Below are positions 30,722 through 40,267 of a stretch of DNA of 64,000 nt, piece after piece. Under the pieces are notes generated by a model. The model was not told the DNA's origin. It was given only the letters and a program-made list of their open reading frames with translations, and did no database searches. The DNA comes from Klugiella xanthotipulae (lineage in GTDB: Bacteria; Actinomycetota; Actinomycetes; Actinomycetales; Microbacteriaceae). The DNA lies in assembly GCF_006716695.1 (NCBI RefSeq), contig NZ_VFPN01000002.1, forward strand, positions 310,001 to 374,000, given 5' to 3'. A program made the translations under genes and the position numbers. How positions within the stretch are numbered: the stretch's first letter is position 1; every line of letters begins with the position of its first letter.

Positions 30722-33688
30722 TCAGGATGGGCGTCCGACGGCCCCCGTTTCGAGGGCGCTTTCACCCGTGTCGGCAACCCGCACCTGCACGCCGACCGGT
30801 ATCCGCTCCCTCATCGCATCCACGTGGCTGATCAGGCCAACCGTGCGCCCGCCCGCCCGCAGCCCGTCGAGCGTGCTCAGCGCAATATCCAGGGTCTCCG
30901 GGTCGAGAGAGCCAAACCCCTCGTCAATAAACATGGTGTCGAGTTCAATACCACCCGAGTGCGCCGTTACCACATCGGCCAGACCCAGCGCCAGCGCCAG
31001 CGAGGCGAGGAACGTTTCGCCACCAGACAGAGACGCAGGCTGCCGACGCACCCCCGTGTACCCGTCGAAGACCAGGACGCCCAGCCCCGAAGCGGCCCCG
31101 CGGTAGGCCAGCGAGTCGTCATGTTCAAGCGAGTAGCGTCCGCTCGTCATGACACCCAGCCGCGCGTTGGCGGCGGCCACGATTTCCTCCAGCCGGGCCG
31201 CAAGCACAAACGATTCCAGCTTCATACTGCGGGTATTGGGTCCCTTTCCATCAACCGTCTCGGCGAGGCCACGCAATTCGGTGAGCGCCCGGTTGCCCGC
31301 CTCCTGCTCCTCCAGCCGGGCGAGCGCCTCAGTCACACACGCCTCCACCTGCTGCGCCCGCTCGTCACGGGTAGCCCGCTCGGCCAGCGCCGCGTCCCGG
31401 CTGGTCCGGACCTCGGCCAGCGCAGCGGCAGGACCGCTCAGGTCAACCGGTTCGGCGGGCAGATCGGCAAGCTCGGGCTCGGCCAGAATGGCGGATACCC
31501 CGGCGAGCTCACGATCAAAGCTGGCAACAGCCTCCGCCAGTTCGGCCAGGTCCTCCGCACCACGGTGGGCAGCCCGCGCGTCGTCTCGCCTGGCAAATCC
31601 ACGCTCGGCCAGCTGCACCTCCACCGCACGCCCGGCCGCGTCGGCCGCCGCCACGGCGGTGCGGGCGGAGTCGGCGGCGACCACATAGGCCTCCGTGAGC
31701 TCGCGGCGTCGCTCCAGCTCGGCGACCCGGTCGGCCACACTATCGTGGGTGCCACGCAACTCGATCACCCGGGCGGTGAGGGCCGCACGGGTAGCGAGGG
31801 CTGCCGCGAGGGCGCTGACGGCAGCCTCCCGCCGCTCCTCCTGAGATTCGAGCAGCGCTGCGGCCGCATCCTGCTCCGCGCGGAGGGCGGCCTGTTCTTC
31901 CTCTACGGCCGCGGCCCGGCTCCGGGCATCCTCGGCCTCGTCGAGGTTCTGCCTGGCCTGGGCAACAGCCTCGGCGGCCTCCTCCACGGTCAGGGGACCG
32001 GCTTCAACCCGCATCGCTGCGACCCGCTCCCCCGCCGCCGCGAGATCACGCTGCGCAGTATCCATCCGCGCGCGGCACTCGTCCATGTATTGCCTGGCGG
32101 ATTCGATGGCGGTCGGCGCAACCAGTCCGCCCTCCGCGGCCGGGGTCGGCGCCGGATGCTCCGTGGCCCCACACACCGCACACGGCTGACCCGGCACCAG
32201 ACGGATCGCAAGTTCGGCGGCAAAGCTGCGGAAGCGGGCGATGACGAGCTCTTCGTGTGCGTGGGTTGCCGCCGAGTTTTCGGTCACCGCGGTCAGGTGG
32301 GCGGCGGCCAGCGAGCTGTGGGTGGCCACGGCATCCACCAGTTGACGTGCGGCAGCCTGCCGGAGCTCACAGCGGTCGCGCTCAGCCCGGAGGGGCTCCA
32401 CCAGGATGGCCCGCTCACGCGCCGCCCGCAGGGTCTCCTGGACCGCCTCAATCCGCTCGGGGAGACCCGCCAGCCGGGTAGCGGTTGCGGAACGTTCCCC
32501 CTCGGCGGTGTCACGCTCCCGAGTCGCACGGTCACCCTCCGCCTCGGCTCCGGGCAGGGCCCGCTCATCGGCAAGCGCCTGGTCGAGGGCACCCCGCTGC
32601 TCGATGAGCGAACGCACCTCCGCCACAGCGGTCTCGGGGTTCGGCTCGTCGCCCGTGAGAGAACGAAGGGCATCAGCCGTCTCGGCCCAACGCGTCAGGG
32701 CAGCATCCCGGACAGCGCGAGCAGCAGACTCGGCCTGGAGATGCGAGTGCACGGCATCGGCCCGCTGCGCGGCTGCCAGTTCACCGCTCTGACTGTCGCG
32801 GTGGGGGCGCTGGGCACTGAGCCGGGAGTGTTCCACGCGCGCCGCCGAGTGCCGAGCCTGAAGCGCGTGGATGCGCTGCACCCTGGCGACCTCGACCTCG
32901 GCGAGCGCGTAGCGGGCGTCGGCCTCTCTCACCAGCACCTGCGCTGCGGCGAGCCGGGATACGCAAGCCGGTACGAGCGAGCGGAACCACTCGGCATCGG
33001 GGTCCCCCGGGCTCTCCCCGATCCCGGCCAGGCGTGCGGACTGATCGGCGAGGGCGTCCAAGAGCCCGCGCTCAGCCTGAAGCTCACCGCCGAGAGTTTT
33101 ACACCGCTCGACGAGCGTGAGCCGCAGGCGTTCAAAGCGCTGGGTGCCGAAGAGGCTGCGCAGTAGATCCTGCCTGGCCTCGTTCTTGGCCAGGAGAAAC
33201 TCGTGAAACCGGTTCTGCGCGAGCAGAATCACCTGGAGAAACTGGTCCTTGCTCAGGCCCACAATGCGGGCAATCTCGGCACCGATCTCCTGCGCGCTCG
33301 AGGACATTCCCCGGGAACCCTCGCTGGTGAGCTCCATCAGGGTGGCCCGGGCCGCCTGACGGGTGGTGCCACTGCCACGCTTACGATTCCGCTCCCACTC
33401 GGGCGAGCGGGTAACCCGGTAAACGCGGCCACCGCACTCGAAATCGAGGGTAGCAAACGTGGGGTCGCCGGGGCCGCTGTGGTCACTGCGCAGATGTGCG
33501 CGGCTTCCCTCAAAACGGGGCACCGAGCCGTAGAGAGCGAAACAGATGGCGTCGAGGATGGTCGATTTACCCGCGCCCGTCTGACCGGCGATCAGGTAGA
33601 TGCCGTCCGCTTCGAGTCGTTCAAAGTCGATCTGCTGCTCGTCACGGTAGGGGCCGATACCGGCAAAGGTGAGACGCAGGATCCTCAT
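30722..33688 (-). CDS. sbcC: Nuclease SbcCD subunit C (SMC-like ATPase)
   Basis: SbcC is the ATPase partner of SbcD in a complex that opens hairpins and trims protein-blocked DNA ends. The 988-residue protein has Walker A GQTGAGKST (35-43), long coiled-coil arms, a zinc-hook CxxC in PCAVCGATEH at the apex, then the ABC signature LSGGETFLASLALAL and Walker B TMFIDEGFGSLD. I chose ATG 33688 (MRILRLTFAGIGPY), which overlaps the sbcD stop as ATGA. Length and domain order are normal. Confidence 0.94.
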   Translation of the reverse strand: MRILRLTFAGIGPYRDEQQIDFERLEADGIYLIAGQTGAGKSTILDAICFALYGSVPRFEGSRAHLRSDHSGPGDPTFATLDFECGGRVYRVTRSPEWERNRKRGSGTTRQAARATLMELTSEGSRGMSSSAQEIGAEIARIVGLSKDQFLQVILLAQNRFHEFLLAKNEARQDLLRSLFGTQRFERLRLTLVERCKTLGGELQAERGLLDALADQSARLAGIGESPGDPDAEWFRSLVPACVSRLAAAQVLVREADARYALAEVEVARVQRIHALQARHSAARVEHSRLSAQRPHRDSQSGELAAAQRADAVHSHLQAESAARAVRDAALTRWAETADALRSLTGDEPNPETAVAEVRSLIEQRGALDQALADERALPGAEAEGDRATRERDTAEGERSATATRLAGLPERIEAVQETLRAARERAILVEPLRAERDRCELRQAAARQLVDAVATHSSLAAAHLTAVTENSAATHAHEELVIARFRSFAAELAIRLVPGQPCAVCGATEHPAPTPAAEGGLVAPTAIESARQYMDECRARMDTAQRDLAAAGERVAAMRVEAGPLTVEEAAEAVAQARQNLDEAEDARSRAAAVEEEQAALRAEQDAAAALLESQEERREAAVSALAAALATRAALTARVIELRGTHDSVADRVAELERRRELTEAYVVAADSARTAVAAADAAGRAVEVQLAERGFARRDDARAAHRGAEDLAELAEAVASFDRELAGVSAILAEPELADLPAEPVDLSGPAAALAEVRTSRDAALAERATRDERAQQVEACVTEALARLEEQEAGNRALTELRGLAETVDGKGPNTRSMKLESFVLAARLEEIVAAANARLGVMTSGRYSLEHDDSLAYRGAASGLGVLVFDGYTGVRRQPASLSGGETFLASLALALGLADVVTAHSGGIELDTMFIDEGFGSLDPETLDIALSTLDGLRAGGRTVGLISHVDAMRERIPVGVQVRVADTGESALETGAVGRPS

Positions 33689-34869
33689 CGGGGTTCCCCC
33701 GCGTCCAGTTCGCCCCACGCCTCGGCGATGAGACCGGTCTCCTGCGAGCTGGGGCCCCGTCCGTTGCGCACATGGCTGAGGAAGGCAGCGACAATCTCCG
33801 GGTCGGTCTTGGATCGCACCCGCGCGGCGTAGCGCTCACCGTCGTCCTCAACCACGATGGTGGGCCGGTGCTCCAGGGTGGCACAGCCGGGGAACCGCTT
33901 CTGGAGTCGGCTCATCGGGTCGAGGGGGCGCACGGTGTCGGTCAGGATCGCGCAGACCCAGTCGTTCTCGTGCCCGGCCAACGCGGGATCGGCGAGCAGG
34001 TGGTCGATCTCGCCGGTGAGGACCGTGAGCTGGCGAGGAACGGGGAGTGTGAGCCACTCCGTCCCCGCCAGGCCGTCCGCATCCAGGGTGACCAACCAGG
34101 CACCGCGGGGTTTCTTGGCCTCGCTGAACGCGTAGTGCAGGGGCGCACCCGAATACCGGATACCGTCGGCAAGCACCGCCCGCCCGTGAATATGCCCGAG
34201 GGCTACGTAGTCGGGGCCCAGGAAGCGATCACGCGAAACATAGTCGATCCCACCAGCCGTAATGTCCCGCTCCACGCCGGGTGAGTCTGCGGGGGCATCG
34301 ACGGGGGTACCGACGGACGCGTCAAGACCCGCCGCGAAGCAGTGCGAGAGCACCACATAGCGACCGCCCCGCCGGGCGGCATCGGCGCGAATACGGTCGA
34401 GCACAAACCCGAGCACATCATCATGTCGGGCGAGCCGTTCCCCCGGATGCCGATGCCGAAACAGCGCGGGCTCCAGGTACGGGATACCGTAGAAGGCCAC
34501 CGGCCCATCGGTGTCCGGCACGATCACGGGTGTGAGAAAGGCTTCCGGGTTGGTCATCATGTGCACCCCGGATGCCGCCAGAAGCGACGCCTGAAACCCC
34601 AGTCGCGCGGCCGAGTCGTGGTTGCCACTCGTCACGATCACGCGGGCCCCGGTCGCCCGCAGCGCCGTAAGCGTCTCAGTGAGCAGGGTGAAGTGCTCTG
34701 CCGCTGGCATCGCCGAGTCGAACACGTCACCGGAGACGAGCACCACATCAACACCCCTCTCCCGGGTCTGCTGGACGAGATCCGCGAGCACCACGCGGAG
34801 CGCATCGAGCGTGGGGTGCCCGTGAAACGTGCGGCCAATATGCCAGTCCGAGGTGTGCAGCAGCTTCAT
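33685..34869 (-). CDS. sbcD: Nuclease SbcCD subunit D (Mre11-like)
   Basis: This 394-residue metallophosphoesterase is the nuclease subunit of SbcCD. The five phosphoesterase motifs are visible: HTSDWHIG, SGDVFDSA, TSGNHDS, LSHCFAAG and ALGHIHG. They supply the two-metal site. The stop overlaps the sbcC start. The gene is first in the two-gene operon. Confidence 0.94.
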   Translation of the reverse strand: MKLLHTSDWHIGRTFHGHPTLDALRVVLADLVQQTRERGVDVVLVSGDVFDSAMPAAEHFTLLTETLTALRATGARVIVTSGNHDSAARLGFQASLLAASGVHMMTNPEAFLTPVIVPDTDGPVAFYGIPYLEPALFRHRHPGERLARHDDVLGFVLDRIRADAARRGGRYVVLSHCFAAGLDASVGTPVDAPADSPGVERDITAGGIDYVSRDRFLGPDYVALGHIHGRAVLADGIRYSGAPLHYAFSEAKKPRGAWLVTLDADGLAGTEWLTLPVPRQLTVLTGEIDHLLADPALAGHENDWVCAILTDTVRPLDPMSRLQKRFPGCATLEHRPTIVVEDDGERYAARVRSKTDPEIVAAFLSHVRNGRGPSSQETGLIAEAWGELDAGEPR

Positions 34870-35021
34870 ATCTGCCCATCATGTCGGAACCGCGCGGGAT
34901 GCGCCAGCCACCAGCGCTGAGGGGTCAGGAACAGCCAGACTCCACTCGCCGTTGTCCTGTCGGAGAGCCCCTCGGCTCGCACCGGTTCATCCGGGGCCGG
35001 CAGAGCCTCGGACACCTCCGG

Positions 35022-35390
35022 CTAGACCTTTTTGACCACGCTCGACTTCAACTGCATCGGGCCGACACCGTCCACCTTGCAGTCGATATCGTGGTCGCCC
35101 ACACCGTCCACCAGACGGATGTTGCGCACCTTGGTTCCCACCTTAATGCCACTCGAACTCCCCTTAACCTTGAGGTCCTTGACCACCGTCACGGTGTCCC
35201 CATCAGCGAGGATATTGCCAACTGCATCCCGAATCACGCGCTCCTCGGGCCCGTCGGCGCTCTCCTCGGCGGCGGCGTCAACGCCCCACTCGTGTGCGCA
35301 CTCAGGGCACACCAACAGCGCGCCCATCTCGTAGGTGTATTCGCTAGAGCACTGGGGGCACGGGGGCAGGGTCTCGTTCACACCCACCAT
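35022..35390 (-). CDS. YjdM/PhnA-family zinc-ribbon protein
   Basis: The 122-residue protein has a zinc ribbon ([10 protein letters not shown] and CPEC) and the conserved PhnA domain ([24 protein letters not shown] to VKKV). The family name comes from an E. coli gene near the phosphonate operon. Its role remains unclear and it is not itself a phosphonatase. The start at ATG 35390 gives [14 protein letters not shown]; an ATG ten codons upstream (35420) is possible. It is monocistronic. Confidence 0.88.
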   Translation of the reverse strand: MVGVNETLPPCPQCSSEYTYEMGALLVCPECAHEWGVDAAAEESADGPEERVIRDAVGNILADGDTVTVVKDLKVKGSSSGIKVGTKVRNIRLVDGVGDHDIDCKVDGVGPMQLKSSVVKKV

Positions 35391-35480
35391 CGTAGCGGGG
35401 CCGGGCGGCATCACAATCACCCATTTTGGTAGTGTACCGGCGGCCCGACCGCGACTAGGATCGACACACAGCGCTCACGA

Positions 35481-36593
35481 GTGGAGGCGGAGAATGGCCC
35501 GGAGATCGGGAAAATCCTCGTCAAGGACGACGGTGAGGCTCCGCGCGGAGTTCTCGACCGCACCGGCCCGTTCCTCCGCGGGTACATCATCACGCTCGGG
35601 GCTCTCGCCGCAATCGCAACAGGGCTCGCGCTGTTCAGCCTGCGCAGCATCCTCTTCTCCATCTTCTTCGCCGCGTTTATCACGGTGGGCCTTGACCCGC
35701 TCGTGCGCTGGTTTCAGCGCCGCGGGCTGAGCCGGACGGGGGCGGTCCTCTCGGTGATTGGGCTCCTGGTCGTGGTCATCATCACGATCGTGTGGGTGGT
35801 TGTCCCCACCGTGGTCGAGCAGGTCAGTGCGCTCGTGACGGCCGTCCCCGAGCAAATCCAACGCCTCACCGCCCAGGGGTGGTTTGACGGGAGCAACGCC
35901 GCGAGCAACGGTGTACTCGGCGCGATTCTCGCCTGGATGCAGGACATCCTCACCAGCCCCGAGACGTGGGGGGTCATCGGGTCGGGTGCCCTAGGCCTCG
36001 GCTTCTCCATCGCCGATGCGATTGCCTCGGGCATTTTTATTGCCGTGCTCACCATCTACTTTGTGGGTGCCTACGACACCGCCACACGTTCCGCATACCA
36101 GCTCGTCGCTGCTTCGCGCCGGGAGACGTTCATTCGCTACAGCGACCGGATTCTGCAGAACGTGGGTAAATATCTCAGCGGGATGGTGGTCCTCGCGTTC
36201 TGCAATGCCGTCTTCAGTATCATCCTGCTCCTGATCGTGGGGGTGCCCGGAGCATTTGTGATCGGCTTTGTGGCCTTCTTCATCACCCTCATCCCCCTCA
36301 TCGGCACCGTGCTCACCACCGCCGTGATGACCGTGTTGGCGTTCATCCATTCCCCCACGGCCGGCCTCATCGTGCTGATCCTAATGCTCGTCTATATGCA
36401 GGTGGAGGCCTACCTTCTCACGCCCAAGGTGATGAGCAAAGCTGTGCAGGTGCCCGGCTCAATCGTGCTCATCTCGGCCATGGCGGGCGGCACTCTCTTC
36501 GGTCTTGCCGGGGCGCTCGTCGCCATCCCCCTCTCGGCTGGTGTCCTCATCATCATCACAGAAGTTGTCATCCCACTGAAACAGCGACGTTAG
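35481..36593 (+). CDS. AI-2E family transporter (PF01594-type permease)
   Basis: This 370-residue polytopic protein of the AI-2E family includes the autoinducer exporter TqsA and several Na+/H+ antiporters. It shows an N-terminal pair of helices (GALAAIATGLALFSL, ILFSIFFAAFITVGLDPLV), a long amphipathic middle (VEQVSALVTAVPEQIQRL), and the C-terminal helices with VMSKAVQVPGSIVLIS and LFGLAGALVAIPLSAG, the family signature. Translation begins at GTG 35481. The substrate is not predictable. Confidence 0.88.
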   Translation: MEAENGPEIGKILVKDDGEAPRGVLDRTGPFLRGYIITLGALAAIATGLALFSLRSILFSIFFAAFITVGLDPLVRWFQRRGLSRTGAVLSVIGLLVVVIITIVWVVVPTVVEQVSALVTAVPEQIQRLTAQGWFDGSNAASNGVLGAILAWMQDILTSPETWGVIGSGALGLGFSIADAIASGIFIAVLTIYFVGAYDTATRSAYQLVAASRRETFIRYSDRILQNVGKYLSGMVVLAFCNAVFSIILLLIVGVPGAFVIGFVAFFITLIPLIGTVLTTAVMTVLAFIHSPTAGLIVLILMLVYMQVEAYLLTPKVMSKAVQVPGSIVLISAMAGGTLFGLAGALVAIPLSAGVLIIITEVVIPLKQRR

Positions 36594-36603
36594 TGAGCAC
36601 ACC

Positions 36604-37968
36604 GTGACACCTACCAGCAATGACACCCTCGCCCAACGCCTCGCCGAGCTGGAGGCCGCCAACGCCACGCTCACAGCCCGTCTCAGCCGGGTCCGAACGG
36701 GAACCGATGCCCCGGATACTACCAACCGACGGTCCTGGGGCTGGACCCTCCTCGCGACAGCGCTCCTCGTGCTCGGTGCGTTGCTCGCACCCGTCGCGCT
36801 CGCCGCCTCGTGGGCCAAGACGGAACTGACCGACACGGAAAAATTTGTTGCCACCTACGCCCCACTGGCCCAGAGCACCGCGGTGCAAGACTTTATCACC
36901 GACCAGGCTGTCACGGTCGTCACGGAGAACGTGGACATCCCCCAGCTCACCTCAGACGTGGTTGACGGCATCACCGACCTCGGCACCGGCCCGGCGGCAA
37001 CCCGGGCACTCAGCGCGCTGAAAGGCCCGGCCGCGCAGGGCATCACGGCCCTCGTACGGTCAACCGTTGACCGGTTTGTCACCTCCGACGCCTTCGCCCA
37101 AGCGTGGACCCAAGCCCTCCGGGTCAGCCACACCCAACTCGTTGCCGCTATGCGCAACGATGCCGACGCGGCCGTCAGTCTCGGCTCCGACGGGTCCATC
37201 GGCCTCCAGTTGGGCCCCATCATCGCCGAGGTGAAAACCGCACTCGTGGTGCAGGGGCTCACCTTTGCCGAGAACATCCCCGAGGTTAACCGCACCGTGA
37301 CCATCGCCCAATCGGATGCCGTCCCCACGGCCCAGCTCGGCTACGGCCTCACCATCGCCGCTGGCTCCTGGCTGCCCGGGGTGGTGCTCCTCCTGCTCAC
37401 ACTCGGCGTCATTGTGGCGCGGCGGCGCACGGTGGCGATCGTCTGGGCCGCCATCGGACTCGCCCTGAGCATGGCGCTCCTCACCACGGCGCTCGGGGTG
37501 GCACGGATCGCGGCCATCACAGCGATCAGCCCCTCCCAACTGCCCTCCGAGGTGTCCACCATCCTGTTCGACACCGTCGTAGACCCACTCAGGGAATCCG
37601 CGGTCGCCGTGCTCGTGCTGGCCGCTGTTGTGGCGCTCGTCGCCTGGTACGCGGGACCGTTTAGCCGACCCCGGCGTCTACGCGGCCTCGTCACCTCCGG
37701 CATCGGGTGGGTGCGAACCTCCGCGGATCGGCACGGAATCTCGACGGGCCAGTGGGGCACCCGGCTCTTTGCCCAACGGACGCTGCTGCGGGCCGTGGTC
37801 GCAGCGGTGGCGGCGACGATCATCCTGCTCGTGCGTCCACTCACAGCCGGGTTAGTGGGGTGGACTCTCCTGCTATCGGTGTTCGCGATCCTTGGGTTAG
37901 AACTGCTCCAACGACCACAGGACGAGGGGGCGGGCGGTTCCGAACCTAGGCGGACGGCAGCTGGTTGA
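36604..37968 (+). CDS. Conserved actinobacterial membrane protein, unknown function
   Basis: The 454-residue protein has a short coiled-coil-like front (LAQRLAELEAANATLTARL), one helix (about 48-68) and an exported-looking alpha-helical domain of about 190 residues. Four further helices follow in the C-terminal half (LPGVVLLLLTLGVIV, AIVWAAIGLALSMALLTTA, VAVLVLAAVVALVAWYAG, VVAAVAATIILLV). It starts at GTG 36604, ten bases after the AI-2E-family gene, so the two are probably one transcript. Its 3' end overlaps the convergent VOC gene by about 23 bases. The family is seen in Actinobacteria without known function. Confidence 0.7.
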   Translation: MTPTSNDTLAQRLAELEAANATLTARLSRVRTGTDAPDTTNRRSWGWTLLATALLVLGALLAPVALAASWAKTELTDTEKFVATYAPLAQSTAVQDFITDQAVTVVTENVDIPQLTSDVVDGITDLGTGPAATRALSALKGPAAQGITALVRSTVDRFVTSDAFAQAWTQALRVSHTQLVAAMRNDADAAVSLGSDGSIGLQLGPIIAEVKTALVVQGLTFAENIPEVNRTVTIAQSDAVPTAQLGYGLTIAAGSWLPGVVLLLLTLGVIVARRRTVAIVWAAIGLALSMALLTTALGVARIAAITAISPSQLPSEVSTILFDTVVDPLRESAVAVLVLAAVVALVAWYAGPFSRPRRLRGLVTSGIGWVRTSADRHGISTGQWGTRLFAQRTLLRAVVAAVAATIILLVRPLTAGLVGWTLLLSVFAILGLELLQRPQDEGAGGSEPRRTAAG

Positions 37969-38356
37969 TCCGCACCATATTGCCGGAGGGGTCACGAAAC
38001 GCACAGTCCCGCGGCCCCCACGGCTGGTCGATGGGTTCCTGCAGAACCTCCGCACCCGTAGCCTGCACCCGCTGAAACGTGGCGTCCAGATCATTGGTGC
38101 TGAAAACGAGCATGGGCAGCTGTCCCTTAACAAGCAGTTCCTGGAGCGCGTCGCCGTCAGCCGGGGAGCGGCCCGCGTGCGGTTCGGAGAGCACAATCTC
38201 GGCCCCCACCTGGTCGGGGCTGCCGAGGGTCACCCAGCGGAACCCGCCAGAGGCCACATCGTTGCGCTGCTCCAGGCCGAGCCCGTCACGATAGAAGGGG
38301 ATGGACTCGTCAACATCGTTGACGGTGACGTTGGTGTACTGAAGTGTGATTGTCAT
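37946..38356 (-). CDS. VOC superfamily (glyoxalase/bleomycin-resistance-like) protein
   Basis: The 136-residue protein has the paired beta-alpha-beta-beta-beta layout of the VOC fold: YTNVTVNDVDESIPFYRDGL in the first half and MLVFSTNDLDATFQRVQATG in the second, ending AFRDPSGNMVRINQL with a typical metal-ligand Asp/Asn region. The start is ATG 38356. The substrate is unknown. It lies 38 bases after the AraC-type regulator in the same direction, a pairing often seen when the regulator controls the enzyme. Confidence 0.85.
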   Translation of the reverse strand: MTITLQYTNVTVNDVDESIPFYRDGLGLEQRNDVASGGFRWVTLGSPDQVGAEIVLSEPHAGRSPADGDALQELLVKGQLPMLVFSTNDLDATFQRVQATGAEVLQEPIDQPWGPRDCAFRDPSGNMVRINQLPSA

Positions 38357-38394
38357 GCGGTTCACCCTACGCCCGGTCGGTCGCGGGCGCTTCT

Positions 38395-38841
38395 TCAATC
38401 CTGCTCTCCTCGGCCATTCTCCGCCTTCCCCCCGCGGGAAGCCGCCACCCGCTCGGGCCGACTGCGCACCTGCGCCACACACGCGGGCATCGCAACCACG
38501 GCGGAGTGGTCGGCCATCCGGTACTCGCTCGGGATCATCCCCACAAGTTCGGTAAACCGGGTACTGAACGAGCCGAGGGATGTTGAGCCCACCGCCATAC
38601 AGGCATCCGTCACACTCGCCCCACCCCGCAGCAGGGTCATCGCCCGCTCAATGCGCCGGGTCATCAGGTAGCTGTAGGGGGTCTCGCCGTAGGCGGCGCG
38701 GAACATCCGCGAGAAGTGCGCGGGCGACATGAGCGCGTGCCTGGCCATCGTGGGCACATCAAGCGGCTGGGCATACTCCCGGTCGATGAGGTCGCGCGCA
38801 CGCCGAAGGTGCGTGAGGGTGATGAGGTCTTGGGCGTGCAT
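38395..38841 (-). CDS. AraC-family transcriptional regulator (HTH-only)
   Basis: This 148-residue protein consists almost entirely of the AraC/XylS double helix-turn-helix: LRRARDLIDREYAQPLDVPTMARHALMSPAHFSRMFRAAYGETPYSYL, with SLGSFSTRFTELVGMIPSEYR as the second recognition unit. There is no N-terminal ligand domain, and a basic tail follows. The start is ATG 38841 (MHAQDLITLTHL). It is divergent from the SWIM gene (86 bases) and probably co-transcribed with the VOC gene. Confidence 0.88.
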   Translation of the reverse strand: MHAQDLITLTHLRRARDLIDREYAQPLDVPTMARHALMSPAHFSRMFRAAYGETPYSYLMTRRIERAMTLLRGGASVTDACMAVGSTSLGSFSTRFTELVGMIPSEYRMADHSAVVAMPACVAQVRSRPERVAASRGGKAENGRGEQD

Positions 38842-38927
38842 ACCAGCCAGGGTACAGCCCAGGGAATCGCCACAGAATCCCGGGACTCGCCGGAATCTAT
38901 CAGCGGGCGCCCCGTAGCCTTGCTCCC

Positions 38928-40250
38928 GTGACTTCCCGCACATTTGTGACCCCCTCGGACGCACGGAATGCCAGCCTCACCCTCGCCCTCGCCCCGGGCC
39001 TCACCCCCGACGGCCCGGTGCACAGACCCCAGTTCTTTCACGGATGCGCGGTTCACCCCCAGGTCGTCACCCGCGGCCTGCTCGCGCTCGCCGATATCAC
39101 CGCCACCCGATACTCCCCATATACCCCTGCCGCACACCGAGACCCCGTACTCACGGCACAGGGCGACCGGTTACGGGCCGAGTGCTTCTCGGCGTGCACC
39201 GGCGTCTACGCCCGCCTTGATCTGCTGGAGTCTGGACTCGACGGCGGTGACATTATGTACGGCACCACCAACGTGGATATGGGTCGGGGGGTGCGGAAGG
39301 CACTGGCCGCGGTTGCCCCTGCCCCGCGGCTCCAGCTCGCCATCGGCGACGACAGGCCCACGATCTCGGGCCCAGACGCAAGCGCGGTTGAGCGTCCCGT
39401 CGATATGCCCACCTGTTGGATACGCGGGCTGGGAAACGTGGCGACGCTGCACCACGGCCTCACCGCCGCCGCCACCGTGGGAGCGTCCGCCTCCCGGCGG
39501 TTCCTGGGCGCGCTTCCCTCGGCGACCGGGGTGGGACGAAGCGGATGGCTCGCCGAAAACCGTGGCGAACTGCGGCTTTCGGCCCGCCCCGGCGGGAGCG
39601 CCGTTTACCTGGAGGGGCTGCACCGTCTGAGCGCGGCCAAACGCCTCCTCCCCCACGTTGAGGGGCTCACGGTCTACGGCCCCGCAGATCGGGCAGCGGG
39701 GCCGCTCGTCCTCGAACTCCAACTACCCACAGCCCGGCTGGTGCTCGGACTCACCTCCGAGTCGTGCCGCGGGCACTCGGGCGAGGACTCCCTCCTCTCG
39801 GCACTGACGGCACCACACGCACTCGCGCAGGCCAAAACGGTCTCCGCTCTGCTCTCCTTCGACCCGGTCGTTGATGTCCCGGACCTCGCACGACGAGCAG
39901 CCATCGAGGAGTCTGCGGCGCAGACAACCCTCGCCGTGCTGGCCGGTTCAGGCCGAGCAGGCTGGGACCTGCACGACGGGGCGCATTTTCACCGCCAACT
40001 CCCCGATAGTCAGGACCGGGTCGCCGCGGACAACCCCCGAGCGGCTGCGGCCCAACAACTTGTCGCGAATGGGGCATTGCGTCGGCTGTCGCCCACCGAG
40101 TGGACCGTGCGCTGCAACACGGCTGATTACCTCGTGCGCCTCTCCATCGGCGGACACTGGTGCACCTGCGCATGGTTCCTCTGCCACGCTAACACTCGCG
40201 GCCCGTGCCCACACATTCTCGCCGTTCAACGAACGACGACGAACACCTGA
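38928..40250 (+). CDS. SWIM zinc-finger family protein
   Basis: The 440-residue protein has a C-terminal SWIM motif (CxC...CxH pattern in HWCTCAWFLCH and GPCPHILAV), a zinc-binding module used for DNA or protein contacts. The preceding 390 residues match no family I recognise by motif. Related proteins in Actinobacteria occur with MoxR/VWA genes in metal-insertion-like clusters, but none is present here. The start is GTG 38928. Confidence 0.8.
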   Translation: MTSRTFVTPSDARNASLTLALAPGLTPDGPVHRPQFFHGCAVHPQVVTRGLLALADITATRYSPYTPAAHRDPVLTAQGDRLRAECFSACTGVYARLDLLESGLDGGDIMYGTTNVDMGRGVRKALAAVAPAPRLQLAIGDDRPTISGPDASAVERPVDMPTCWIRGLGNVATLHHGLTAAATVGASASRRFLGALPSATGVGRSGWLAENRGELRLSARPGGSAVYLEGLHRLSAAKRLLPHVEGLTVYGPADRAAGPLVLELQLPTARLVLGLTSESCRGHSGEDSLLSALTAPHALAQAKTVSALLSFDPVVDVPDLARRAAIEESAAQTTLAVLAGSGRAGWDLHDGAHFHRQLPDSQDRVAADNPRAAAAQQLVANGALRRLSPTEWTVRCNTADYLVRLSIGGHWCTCAWFLCHANTRGPCPHILAVQRTTTNT

Positions 40251-40267
40251 TAACCGCCTTCTCAGAA

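Noticed and set aside
30824-33166. 780-codon frame antisense to sbcC
   Set aside because: It is a shadow of the high-GC sbcC coding sequence. sbcC has complete ABC-ATPase motifs, while the antisense translation has none.
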